From contig CM043967.1 of the NCBI GenBank assembly GCA_014529385.2, forward strand, positions 84,638,278 through 84,702,277: a stretch of DNA of 64,000 nucleotides, written 5' to 3'. Origin of the DNA: Adiantum capillus-veneris. Lineage: Eukaryota; Streptophyta; Polypodiopsida; Polypodiales; Pteridaceae. Positions within the stretch are counted from its first letter, which is position 1, and every line of letters starts with the position of its first letter. The position numbers were made by a program, and so were the translations under genes. This document shows positions 10,068-21,271 of the stretch, piece by piece. A model generated the notes under the pieces. That model saw nothing but the letters and a program-made list of their open reading frames with translations, was not told the DNA's origin and did no database searches.

Positions 10068-11396
10068 TTAACATTTAATGGCGTAGTAACTTGTGTGTAG
10101 CGGAAAATAGCATGAACATAGTGAGCATTTCATTAGAATAGATTCCTAATGAGCATAACAAGAGTGCTTGGGTGGAGAGAGCAACAACAAGCATAACACC
10201 TAGTTAGATAGGCATGAAAAATACTTCAAAAGATAGAGAAATTTGGCAATTGACAACAGTTGAGGACCAGATTTACATGGAGCCGGTCCCCCCTCCAAAA
10301 GGCTATTAGTTTCTCCCATCAAGAGAGACATTTTACAATACAATTCTTTGTGTTCCTTCAATAACTAGCTAGTGCAATGAAGATGGAAGGTTCAAGCACT
10401 AAGCAAAACACTTATAAAACACAACATCAATTCCCTCACGGTCTCAGACCCAAGACCTCACACACCTTCGAAGATGGTGAGAGCTAGCGATATGAGAGTA
10501 GATGGAGAGGAAGAAGGAGTAGTCTTACGAGAAAGATGTACATATCCTCACATAATCACTCATATTAGCATAGCATAGCTTAGTAATTAGCATGGTAGAG
10601 GACATGAGCAAGCATTGAATCTTGGCTCTTGGTTGGATTTGCATCACAAAGCCAAGAGTTGTTGGTGTAGGCCTCCCTTCTCACGAGCTTGGAGTAGGTG
10701 ATAAGCTTTCCATTAAAGCTTGAGAAGGAGAGAGAGAGTCTTCTTGCTTCACACATGAGCTAGTGTGAGTGTGTGTGGAATAATGCCTTGAGAAATTCAG
10801 TCCCCTCTCTCTCTTGGTCGACCCCTCGTGCAAATTACTCATGTTGACAACCCATTGGACCTCTCCAAGCTTAGACAATGAGAATTAAGTAGCATAAGTA
10901 ATAGCCTTCTGACATGTGTCCCCCTTTCCCCTTTTGCGAGAGATTTAAGTAACTAATTAATGTAACTAAACTCTCACTGGACCCCTTTGTCTTCTGGCCA
11001 ATAGGAATCAGGCAAGCCATCGGGCTGCTGAATGCTCATTGGACCCCTTGGGAGACTGTCCAATATTCTTCTAAAGAGATTAATTCTTATTGGTTCTTTT
11101 ACAAAGTGTTTTTAAATTAATTAAACTAGATTTACTCTAGCCTAATTCTCATTGGTCCACCTTCATGGCCATCCACCAATAGGATTTGAGTGCACCTTGT
11201 GGGCATCTGGGCTAGGGAGTTGACATGTATCCCTCATTCCCTTTGTGTAAAGGAAGCTTGTGAGTGTGTGTGCGTGTTTCTCTCTCATCCCCTACTTACA
11301 AGACTCGCCCCCTCCTATGTAGGAATCATGAAGACTTTTTGTACACACACAAAGCATCTAATTTTATAAGCTTGACCATTGGACACAACCTTTGAA
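10068..11396 (-). mobile_element. LTR-B fragment, unit 1
   Basis: Minus-oriented LTR sequence similar to 28525-29805 and, in opposite orientation, to the 3' LTR of element D. Its 5' (U3) end is missing: at 11396 it meets A leader sequence. Confidence 0.75.
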
Positions 11397-11717
11397 CAAT
11401 TGGTAGTACAAAATCCAAACCGAGTTACCTCATTAAAGTTTAAATCTGCTGTTTGATCTTGCTTGCTGGGTAGTATCCTCTAGTACCTGCAACCTATCAA
11501 AAATTTGCTTGATAGCTGTGAGCTTACTGTTGTTCTAGTTTTTAATCGACAAAACTTAGCTAGGTTTTTCAGTAGCACACAATTTCTCAGACAACCTCAA
11601 CAATTTCTCAGACAACCTCAACAACTTAGGTCCAATTGAAATTTTGAAAGAACCATCAAAATACTCAGGACTAGGTCTTTGTGTGGTAAAATTCTGTTTC
11701 TGTTTTGACTCAGAGGT

Positions 11718-13100
11718 ACATGGATCGCGATCCATGTTGGGAAGCCAAATGAACTTTTGTTGATACCATCAGGTTCAACATCATTATGAGGTCTTATGTT
11801 ATTAAATTTTTTAGTAATGATCCTCTGGATTGGAAGCTAGGTTGATTCTGTCACTTTGTTAGAGCTCCTGCCAGTTTTGGGCTTTTGGGATGGTTTTTTT
11901 GCATCCAAATTCAATTTTGGAAGGACCACTAGACTCTCTGTGATGCTCTCTAGCTATGGTACCAGTTTGATGTCAAAATGTGTCAGGGAAACATGGATCA
12001 CGATCCATGTTCCTTAGTGTCAGTATGCACTGAAACTTGGCCCACAACTAGTCCTTGGCCTAGTGATGCTGGCTATATGGTTTTTGAATGTTTTGGAGTT
12101 TTTTAGGTCAGCCAAAAGTCAATTTTAGGGTTTGTTGCAGTGGTTTCTCCCTTGATCTGATTTTTGCCCCCTTTTCCCCTGCTTTTGAACTTTTCTGATA
12201 AGGGTCTCTTGGGAGAAAGTGTTTCAATTGTTATCACTTTTCTACTTGCCCATTATCAACTCAAATTTCCAAAAAGGTACATGGATCGCGATCCATGTTT
12301 GGCAAGATTTTGGATCGATACTTTGTGAGCTGGTGACACAAGGTCTGGTGATGCTATTCCCCAAACCTTTTTGGATTTGATCATCTTTTTCCAAGTCAAA
12401 AGTAAGATTTTGTGTCTGTTTTGCAGTTTTTTGCAAAAAACTCCTTTTTTGGTATTTTAATAAGGTTTTTTCACTTTTTGTCTATGGCTCCTTTTGGAAA
12501 AGTTGTCCAACTAGTAATCAAGAGTACACTGGTCAAATCTTATAGTCAGATGTCTACCTGGATTATGGAATCACGATCCATGTTGAGAAGCATCTGGACT
12601 GGATTTTTGGTTCCTTGCTTCTAGTTGATCCCAATTCTCTTCCCTCTTTGAATTTAGACAAGTAAAAGTTTAGTTTTTCCCTATTTTTCTCAATTTCCAA
12701 GGTTTTGCTATGTTCACTCCAATATTTTGATTTTAGTGATCTTCTAGCACTCTATTTCTGACCAAACTCAAGGTTCTGATGTCTCAGAGCCTGTTCTAAG
12801 CAAAGGAAATAGTTTTAGCACAATTTGCCAAAAAGGCACATGGATCGCTATCCATGTTGGACAGGCAAAATGGAAGTTTTCTGCATAGTCTGTTTTCAGC
12901 CAGTGTTTTTATCCTCTTTTTGAAGGTTTTGCTGGGTTTGGTTCAGTTTTGAAGCTCTGAGCATCACTTCTTCAACTTTTTAGAGTTATGGTCTTCAACA
13001 ACAAAATAAGGTTTTTGACAGTTTTTTTCTCAATCCTTTTGGCCCCAAATGATGGTGTAATTTGTTTCCTAACCTACTCCTATAAGCTGAAATAAATATG
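11718..13100. repeat. A-leader ~280-bp degenerate repeats with palindromes, unit 1
   Basis: The palindrome ACATGGATCGCGATCCATGT is at 11718 and 12279. Variants with one changed base are at 11991 (..ATCACGAT..) and 12838 (..ATCGCTAT..), and a half-degenerate copy is near 12564. Spacings are 273, 288, about 285 and 274 bp. The sequence between is strongly diverged, T-rich, with weak shared blocks such as CAATTTT/GGGTTTGTT. No ORF is maintained. Confidence 0.85.
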
Positions 13101-13384
13101 CAAACATAAATGAACTTACTAGTACAAAAATAACAACGGCGTGTGTAGTGTAACAGTCCTTTCCAAGCATGGAAAAATCAAAGAACGAAATACTGTCTTG
13201 TACTTCACTCACAACTTTCTTTGCTCCTAAGGAGTAGCACTGGCTAGTCTCGGACTCCAATCTCTACCAAGCACTAAACCTAAGTCTAGCTGCTTCACTG
13301 TCTATGTGTAAGCGGAACGGGTGTCAAAAGCTTTGAAGGGATATTTTTTCGTACACTGAATCACTCACCACCTAAGGATCGATT

Positions 13385-13402
13385 TCCTCGGCAGCGGTGC
13401 CA
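13385..13402 (-). other. Asp-type primer-binding site, unit 1
   Basis: Same 18 bases as at 8708, directly next to the LTR-A terminus at 13404. This position defines which end of the LTR is 3' and so fixes the minus orientation of element A. Confidence 0.7.
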
Positions 13403-13403
13403 A

Positions 13404-14185
13404 TGTTAGCGGATCGCCACGACACACGTCTGCAACATAGCTCTTTTGTACTAACATAATGTCAATATGGAAGGAAGTGACTCGGGATGGGGCACGGAGA
13501 CTTAATGAGAGTGTCGATCTCGCCAAAGTGAACTCAGAGGGCTACTCATTCTACGACAAAAGCAAATCAACCACTTCTTAGTCATACAATCACTATGCGT
13601 CCAATCTCACTGCTCTAGGTCATCACGCCTTTTCGGCATCCAAACGAATTCGGAATGCAACAAAACTTAAGGAGAGGTATCACAATACCTAAGGGCACAA
13701 TCCTACCAAGTTCTATCACCATCTGGGAAGGTACATAAATCATGATCCATCACAAAAAGTGTGCAAAAAACTGAAACAAAAGTACTTGGAAAGGTCCTCC
13801 TTAAGCATAGAAACACTTGTCCATGGTCAAAACATCCAAAAACAACCATTTTAACCTCCAAATCAATGCATTTAGCTCACAAACAAAGCATCGCGAACCG
13901 CATCAAAATTGAAATGATTACACTTAGATTGTAGAGCAAGACACAAGGAACGCAATGTGCTATTCGAAAATGAATTCTGATACCAGTTCAGGAGAAAAGA
14001 GGATTACAATTTGTAGCAGCAAGCGGCTCCCACAGTGCATGTTTTCAAATCTTCCAAGCTAATCATATCCCTCTAGTCCAAACTAGGGGTTTTCACCTAA
14101 AAGTTAAGGGAGCTTTCCCACGGCCATTCGGCCACTTACAAGGGTGTAGACTCATAGACGTTGAGAGGGTATTGTCAAATTACAT
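13404..14185 (-). mobile_element. LTR-A (5'-truncated), unit 2
   Basis: Minus-oriented LTR fragment ending CGCTAACA before the Asp-type PBS. It aligns by eye with LTR F from the GGCCATT/TATA area to the R-U5 end, but its first ~150 bp are replaced by the end of gag-B. Other copies: 7750-8423 (further deleted), 8727-~9460, 18181-~18962, 22958-~23739, 27735-28333 (cut). The TATA box seen in LTR F is not preserved. Confidence 0.75.
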
Positions 14186-14190
14186 CACAA

Positions 14191-14448
14191 TTACAAATCA
14201 TCATAGGCTGAATTACACGGCTTTCCTTGAAAAATCGAGTGAGTGTTTACAGGGTTTTGTGTGCATACGCCTGTATCCACAAAACAAAGCTGCCGTTGCA
14301 CTTCACTTCGGAGGGATGGATTGCCCATGGCTTGTTGAAACCTAGAAACAAGGTAGTGAACAAGCATAGGGGCATCATTAGTAGCCTTCTCATTAGCAAA
14401 ATCAAAGCTATCAATATTAATTTCACTCTCTTTATTATTGTCAGCCAT
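14191..14448 (-). CDS. gag-B 5' ORF, unit 2
   Basis: The 85 codons, starting MADNNKESEINIDSF, are identical in units 2, 3 and 4. The ORF is minus strand, preceded by the B leader and followed within a few bases by truncated LTR-A. It is probably the N-terminus of a gag polyprotein left after truncation. No sign of independent function is visible, and conservation across units may simply reflect recent duplication. Confidence 0.5.
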   Translation of the reverse strand: MADNNKESEINIDSFDFANEKATNDAPMLVHYLVSRFQQAMGNPSLRSEVQRQLCFVDTGVCTQNPVNTHSIFQGKPCNSAYDDL

Positions 14449-14849
14449 TCTAACAACTTTTAGGTGTAAACTTTTTTAGGCGTACTTTGACACTCCAAGC
14501 CTGGTTGCTACTCCTCTTTACCCCTTTAAAAAAGCACTCAAGCTACTGTACCGGTGGCTCAAATACCATTAATTGCAAGGAATAGAAGAGAGGGCCTTTC
14601 AACACCAAAACAACACCAAATCCTGTTAAGCTTCTAATAGCTCAATAGTGGTTAAGCCGTAGGCCAGCCCTGTAGGACCCACTATTAAGACCATAGCTCT
14701 CGACGGTGACGCCCCGTTATCTGCACGAAGGCAAGCGCACTGTAAGGCTGGAAAATCCTATTCTACCTACTCAATTGCAATTAATAATAACAACCATTTA
14801 TTGCTAGCTTGAGGACATCCCTTCTTGAGCAAGAAAAGAGAAATCTTGT

Positions 14850-14861
14850 GCTCTGATTCCA
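14850..14861 (-). other. Initiator-Met primer-binding site, unit 2 (one mismatch)
   Basis: TGGAATCAGAGC on the minus strand, one change from the canonical TGGTATCAGAGC. Equivalent sites lie at 19627-19638 and 24404-24415. In unit 1 (10054-10064) one base is deleted. Confidence 0.75.
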
Positions 14862-14863
14862 AT

Positions 14864-16194
14864 TTAACATTTAATGGCCTAGTAACTTGCGTGTAGCGGA
14901 AAATAGAATGAACATAGTGAGTATTTCATTAGAATAGATTCCTAATGAGCATAACAAGAGGGCTTGGGTGGAGAGAGCAACAACAAGCATAACACCTAGT
15001 TAGATAGGCATGAACAATACTTCAAAAGGGATACAAATTAAGCTATTGACAACAGTTGAGGACCAGATTTACATGGAGCCGATCCCCCCTCCAAAAGGCT
15101 ATTGGTTTCCCCCATCAAGAGAGACATTTTACAATACAATTCTTTGTGTTCCTTCAATAACTAGCTAGTGCAATGAAGATGGAAGCTTCAAGCACTAAGC
15201 AAAACACTTATAAAACACAACATCAATTCCCTCATGGTCTCAGACCCAAGACCTCACACACCGTCAAAGATGGTGAGAGCTAGCGGTATGAGAGTAGATG
15301 GAGAGGAAGAAGGAGTAGTCTTACGAGAAAGATGTACATCTCCTCACATAATCACTCATATTAGCATATCATAGCTTAGTAATTAGCATGGTAGAGGAGA
15401 TGAGCATGCATTGAAGCTTGGCTCTTGGTTGGATTTGCATCACAAAGCCAAGAGTTGTTGGTGTAGGCCTCCCTTCTCACGAGCTTGGAGTAGGTGATAA
15501 GCTTTCCATTAAAGCTTGAGAAGGAGAGAGAGGGAGTCTTCTTGCTTCACACATGAGCTAGTGTGAGTGTGTGTGGAATAATGCCTTGAGAAATTCAGTC
15601 CCCTCTCTCTCTTGGTCGACCCCTCGTGCAAATTACTCATGCTGACAACCCATTGGACCTCTCCAAGCTTAGCCAATGAGAATTAAGTAGCATAAGTGAT
15701 AGCCTTCTGACATGTGTCCCCCTTTCCCCTTTTGCGAGAGATTTAAGTAACTAATTAATGTAACTAAACTCTCACTGGACCCCTTTGTCTTCTGGCCAAT
15801 AGGAATCAGGCAAGCCATCGGGCTACTGAATGCTCATTGGACCCCTTGGGAGACTGTCCAATATTCTTCTAAAGAGATTAATTCTTATTGGTTCTTTTAC
15901 AAAGTGTTTTTAAATTAATTAAACTAGATTTACTCTAGCCTAATTCTCATTGGTCCACCTTCATGGCCATCCACCAATAGGATTTGAGTGCACCTTGTGG
16001 GCATCTGGGCTAGGGAGTTGACATGTATCCCTCATTCCCTTTGTGTAAAGGAAGCTTGTGAGTGTGTGTGCGTGTTTCTCTCTCATCCCCTACTTACAAG
16101 ACTCGCCCCCTCCTATGTAGGAATCATGAAGACTTTTTGTACACACACAAAGCATCTAATTTTATAAGCTTGACCATTGGACACAACCTTTGAA
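14864..16194 (-). mobile_element. LTR-B fragment, unit 2
   Basis: As in unit 1. It contains polypyrimidine-rich blocks and alternating short motifs with CCAAT/ATTGG. It ends (minus orientation) just before the PBS at 14850-14861. Confidence 0.78.
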
Positions 16195-16494
16195 CAATTG
16201 GTAGTACAAAATCCAAACCGAGTTACCTCATTAAAGTTTAAATCTGCCGTTTGATCTTGCTTGCTGGGTAGTATCCTCTAGTACCTGCAACCTATCAAAA
16301 ATTTGCTTGATAGCTGTGAGCTTACTGTCGTTCTTGTTTTTAATCGACAAAATTTAGCTAGGTTTTTCAGTAGCACACAATTCCTCACACAACCTCAACA
16401 ATTTAGGTCCAATTGAAATTTTGAAAGAGCCATCAAAATACTGTGGACTAGGTCTTTGTGTGGTAAAATTCTGTTTCTGTTTTGACTCAGAGGT

Positions 16495-17877
16495 ACATGG
16501 ATCGCGATCCATGTTGGGAAGCCAAATGAACTTTTGTTGATACCATCAGGTTCAACATCATTATGAGGTCTTATGTTATTAAAATTTTTAGTAATGATCC
16601 TCTGGATTGGAAGCTAGGTTGATTCTGTCACTTTGTCAGAGCTCCTGCCAGTTTTGGGCTTTTGGGATGGTTTTTTTGCATCCAAATTCAATTTTGGAAG
16701 GACCACTAGACTCTCTGTGATGCTCTCTAGCTATGGTACCAGTTTGATGTCAAAATGTGTCAGGGAAACATGGATCACGATCCATGTTCCTTAGTGTCAG
16801 TATGCACTGAAACTTGGCCCACAACTAGTCCTTGGCCTAGTGATGCTGGCTATATGGTTTTTGAATGTTTTGGAGTTTTTTAGGTCAGCCAAAAGTCAAT
16901 TTTAGAGTTTGTTTCAGTGGTTTCTCCCTTGATTTGATTTTTGCCCCCTTTTCCCCTGCTTTTGAACTTTTCTGATAAGGGTCTCTTGGGAGAAAGTGTT
17001 TCAATTGTTATCACTTTTCTACTTGCCCATTATCAACTCAAATTTCCAAAAAGGTACATGGATCGCGATCCATGTTTGGCAAGATTTTGGATCGATACTT
17101 TGTGAGCTGGTGACACAAGGTTTGGTGATGCTATTCCCCAAACCTTTTTGGATTTGATCATCTTTTTCCAAGTCAAAAGTAAGATTTTGTGTCTGTTTTG
17201 CAGTTTTTTGCAAAAAACTCCTTTTTTGGTATTTTAATAAGGTTTTTTCACTTTTTGTTTAGGGCTCCTTTTGGAAAAGTTGTCCAACTAGTAATCAAGA
17301 GTGCACTGGTCAAATCTTATAGTCAGATGTCTACCTGGATTATGGAATCACGATCCATGTTGAGAAGCATCTGGACTGGATTTTTGGTTCCTTGCTTCTA
17401 GTTGATCCCAATTCTCTTCCCTCTTTGAATTTAGACAAGTAAAAGTTTAGTTTTTCCCTATTTTTCTCAATTTCCAAGGTTTTGCTATGTTCACTCCAAT
17501 CTTTTGATTTTAGTGATCTTCTAGCACTCTATTTCTGACCAAACTCAAGGTTCTGATGTCTCAGAGCCTGTTCTAAGCAAAGGAAATAGTTTTAGCACAA
17601 TTTGCCAAAAAGGCACATTGATCGCTATCCATGTTGGACAGGCAAAATGGAAGTTTTCTGCATAGTCTGTTTTCAGCCAGTGTTTTTATCCTCTTTTTGA
17701 AGGTTTTGCTGGGTTTGGTTCAGTTTTGAAGCTCTGAGCATCACTTCTTCAACTTTTTAGAGTTATGGTCTTCAACAACAAAATAAGGTTTTTGACAGTT
17801 TTTTTCTCAATCCTTTTGGCCCCAAATGATGGTGTAATTTGTTTCCTAACCTACTCCTATAAGCTGAAATAAATATG
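16495..17877. repeat. A-leader palindrome repeats, unit 2
   Basis: Same layout as unit 1: palindromes at 16495 and 17056 perfect, 16768 one change, near 17340 degenerate, 17615 two changes (ACATTGATCGCTATCC..). Confidence 0.85.
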
Positions 17878-18161
17878 CAAACATAAATGAACGTACTAGT
17901 ACAAAAATAACAACGGCGTGTGTAGTGTAACAGTCCTTTCCAAGCATGGAAAAATCAAAGAACGAAATACTGTCTTGTACTTCACTCACAACTTTCTTTG
18001 CTCCTAAGGAGTAGCACTGGCTAGTCTCGGACTCCAATCTCTACCAAGCACTAAACCTAAGTCTAGCTGCTTCACTGTCTATGTGTAAGCGGAACGGGTG
18101 TCAAAAGCTTTGAAGGGATATTTTTTCGTACACTGAATCACTCACCACCTAAGGATCGATT

Positions 18162-18179
18162 TCCTCGGCAGCGGTGCCA
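18162..18179 (-). other. Asp-type primer-binding site, unit 2
   Basis: Identical to the copy at 13385. Confidence 0.7.
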
Positions 18180-18967
18180 ATGTTAGCGGATCGCCACGAC
18201 ACACGTCTGCAACATAGCTCTTTTGTACTAACATAATGTCAATATGGAAGGAAGTGACTCGGGATGGGGCACGGAGACTTAATGAGAGTGTCGATCTCGC
18301 CAAAGTGAACTCAGAGGGCTACTCATTCTACGACAAAAGCAAATCAACCACTTCTTAGTCATACAATCACTATGCGTCCAATCTCACCGCTCTACGTCAT
18401 CACGCCTTTTCGGCATCCAAACGAATTCGGAATGCAACAAAACTTAAGGAGAGGTATCACAATACCTAAGGGCACAATCCTACCAAGTTCTATCACCATC
18501 TGGGAAGGTACATAAATCATGATCCATCACAAAAAGTGTGCAAAAAACTGAAACAAAAGTACTTGGAAAGGTCCTCCTTAAGCATAGAAACACTTGTCCA
18601 TGGTCAAAACATCCAAAAACAACCATTTTAACCTCCAAATCAATGCATTTAGCTCACAAACAAAGCATCGCGAACCGCATCAAAATTGAAATGATTACAC
18701 TTAGATTGTAGAGCAAGACACAAGGAACGCAATGTGCTATTCGAAAATGAATTCTGATACCAGTTCAGGAGAAAAGAGGATTACAATTTGTAGCAGCAAG
18801 CGGCTCCCACAGTGCATGTTTTCAAATCTTCCAAGCTAATCATATCCCTCTAGTCCAAACTAGGGGTTTTCACCTAAAAGTTAAGGGAGCTTTCCCACGG
18901 CCATTCGGCCACTTACAAGGGTGTAGACTCATAGACGTTGAGAGGGTATTGTCAAATTACATCACAA

Positions 18968-19225
18968 TTACAAATCATCATAGGCTGAATTACACGGCTT
19001 TCCTTGAAAAATCGAGTGAGTGTTTACAGGGTTTTGTGTGCATACGCCTGTATCCACAAAACAAAGCTGCCGTTGCACTTCACTTCGGAGGGATGGATTG
19101 CCCATGGCTTGTTGAAACCTAGAAACAAGGTAGTGAACAAGCATAGGGGCATCATTAGTAGCCTTCTCATTAGCAAAATCAAAGCTATCAATATTAATTT
19201 CACTCTCTTTATTATTGTCAGCCAT
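18968..19225 (-). CDS. gag-B 5' ORF, unit 3
   Basis: Encodes the same 85-residue product as 14191-14448, in the same place in its unit. Confidence 0.5.
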   Translation of the reverse strand: MADNNKESEINIDSFDFANEKATNDAPMLVHYLVSRFQQAMGNPSLRSEVQRQLCFVDTGVCTQNPVNTHSIFQGKPCNSAYDDL

Positions 19226-19640
19226 TCTAACAACTTTTAGGTGTAAACTTTTTTAGGCGTACTTTGACACTCCAAGCCTGGTTGCTACTCCTCTTTACCC
19301 CTTTAAAAAAGCACTCAAGCTACTGTACCGGTGGCTCAAATACCATTAATTGCAAGGAATAGAAGAGAGGGCCTTTCAACACCAAAACAACACCAAATCC
19401 TGTTAAGCTTCTAATAGCTCAATAGTGGTTAAGCCGTAGGCCAGCCCTGTAGGACCCACTATTAAGACCATAGCTCTCGACGGTGACGCCCCGTTATCTG
19501 CACGAAGGCAAGCGCACTGTAAGGCTGGAAAATCCTATTCTACCTACTCAATTGCAATTAATAATAACAACCATTTATTGCTAGCTTGAGGACATCCCTT
19601 CTTGAGCAAGAAAAGAGAAATCTTGTGCTCTGATTCCAAT

Positions 19641-20971
19641 TTAACATTTAATGGCCTAGTAACTTGCGTGTAGCGGAAAATAGAATGAACATAGTGAGTA
19701 TTTCATTAGAATAGATTCCTAATGAGCATAACAAGAGGGCTTGGGTGGAGAGAGCAACAACAAGCATAACACCTAGTTAGATAGGCATGAACAATACTTC
19801 AAAAGGGATACAAATTAAGCTATTGACAACAGTTGAGGACCAGATTTACATGGAGCCGATCCCCCCTCCAAAAGGCTATTGGTTTCCCCCATCAAGAGAG
19901 ACATTTTACAATACAATTCTTTGTGTTCCTTCAATAACTAGCTAGTGCAATGAAGATGGAAGCTTCAAGCACTAAGCAAAACACTTATAAAACACAACAT
20001 CAATTCCCTCATGGTCTCAGACCCAAGACCTCACACACCGTCAAAGATGGTGAGAGCTAGCGGTATGAGAGTAGATGGAGAGGAAGAAGGAGTAGTCTTA
20101 CGAGAAAGATGTACATCTCCTCACATAATCACTCATATTAGCATATCATAGCTTAGTAATTAGCATGGTAGAGGAGATGAGCATGCATTGAAGCTTGGCT
20201 CTTGGTTGGATTTGCATCACAAAGCCAAGAGTTGTTGGTGTAGGCCTCCCTTCTCACGAGCTTGGAGTAGGTGATAAGCTTTCCATTAAAGCTTGAGAAG
20301 GAGAGAGAGGGAGTCTTCTTGCTTCACACATGAGCTAGTGTGAGTGTGTGTGGAATAATGCCTTGAGAAATTCAGTCCCCTCTCTCTCTTGGTCGACCCC
20401 TCGTGCAAATTACTCATGCTGACAACCCATTGGACCTCTCCAAGCTTAGCCAATGAGAATTAAGTAGCATAAGTGATAGCCTTCTGACATGTGTCCCCCT
20501 TTCCCCTTTTGCGAGAGATTTAAGTAACTAATTAATGTAACTAAACTCTCACTGGACCCCTTTGTCTTCTGGCCAATAGGAATCAGGCAAGCCATCGGGC
20601 TGCTGAATGCTCATTGGACCCCTTGGGAGACTGTCCAATATTCTTCTAAAGAGATTAATTCTTATTGGTTCTTTTACAAAGTGTTTTTAAATTAATTAAA
20701 CTAGATTTACTCTAGCCTAATTCTCATTGGTCCACCTTCATGGCCATCCACCAATAGGATTTGAGTGCACCTTGTGGGCATTTGGGCTAGGGAGTTGACA
20801 TGTATCCCTCATTCCCTTTGTGTAAAGGAAGCTTGTGAGTGTGTGTGCGTGTTTCTCTCTCATCCCCTACTTACAAGACTCGCCCCCTCCTATGTAGGAA
20901 TCATGAAGACTTTTTGTACACACACAAAGCATCTAATTTTATAAGCTTGACCATTGGACACAACCTTTGAA
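19641..20971 (-). mobile_element. LTR-B fragment, unit 3
   Basis: Same extent as the fragment in unit 2, displaced by 4777 bp. Confidence 0.78.
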
Positions 20972-21271
20972 CAATTGGTAGTACAAAATCCAAACCGAGT
21001 TACCTCATTAAAGTTTAAATCTGCCGTTTGATCTTGCTTGCTGGGTAGTATCCTATAGTACCTGCAACCTATCAAAAATTTGCTTGATAGCTGTGAGCTT
21101 ACTGTCGTTCTTGTTTTTAATCGACAAAATTTAGCTAGGTTTTTCAGTAGCACACAATTCCTCACACAACCTCAACAATTTAGGTCCAATTGAAATTTTG
21201 AAAGAACCATCAAAATACTGTGGACTAGGTCTTTGTGTGGTAAAATTCTGTTTCTGTTTTGACTCAGAGGT

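Larger units (their letters stand above)
8727..13403 (-). repeat. Array unit 1 (4677 bp, most diverged)
   Basis: Contains LTR-A (8727-~9460), gag-B (9478-9735), B leader, a damaged initiator-Met PBS (10054-10064, one C lost), LTR-B fragment (~10068-11396), A leader with five palindromes (11718-12857), and an Asp-type PBS at 13385. Compared with units 2-4 it lacks about 85 bp in the B leader near 9930 and part of LTR-A near 9240. It also has a short local duplication near 11590-11620. It is the oldest or least homogenised full unit. Confidence 0.9.
13404..18180 (-). repeat. Array unit 2 (4777 bp)
   Basis: Reference unit. Plus-strand order: LTR-A 13404-~14185, gag-B 14191-14448, B leader ~14449-14849, initiator-Met PBS 14850-14861 (one mismatch), LTR-B fragment ~14864-16194, A leader 16195-18161 with palindromes at 16495, 16768, 17056, a degenerate one near 17340, and 17615, then Asp-type PBS 18162-18179. 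Confidence 0.93.

Noticed and set aside
12242-12624. Repeated 60-70-codon ORFs in the A leader (both strands, in every unit)
   Set aside because: They overlap each other on opposite strands, span the palindromes and low-complexity T runs, and have no start context or domain. They recur only because the DNA is duplicated.
11718-12857. CRISPR-like array from regularly spaced short repeats
   Set aside because: Spacing is ~280 bp rather than 30-40 bp, repeats are palindromic and variable, spacers are related to each other, and the context is eukaryotic retroelement DNA.
13069-13260. 63-codon minus ORF next to the Asp-type PBS (repeated per unit)
   Set aside because: It is short and lies in the untranslated leader just after the PBS. 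A regulatory uORF is possible but unsupported.
14227-14463. Plus-strand 78-codon ORF antisense to gag-B, and a 69-codon minus frame overlapping it
   Set aside because: Both are shadows of the gag-B frame. The minus one is simply gag-B in another phase.
14560-14590. A third primer-binding site (minus TGGTATTTGAGCC) implying another nested element
   Set aside because: It matches initiator-Met only in the first six bases, lies inside the B leader before gag-B, and has no LTR end next to it.
20890-21165. 91-codon minus-strand ORF in unit 3
   Set aside because: It exists only because one substitution removes a stop present in the same place in units 2 and 4.
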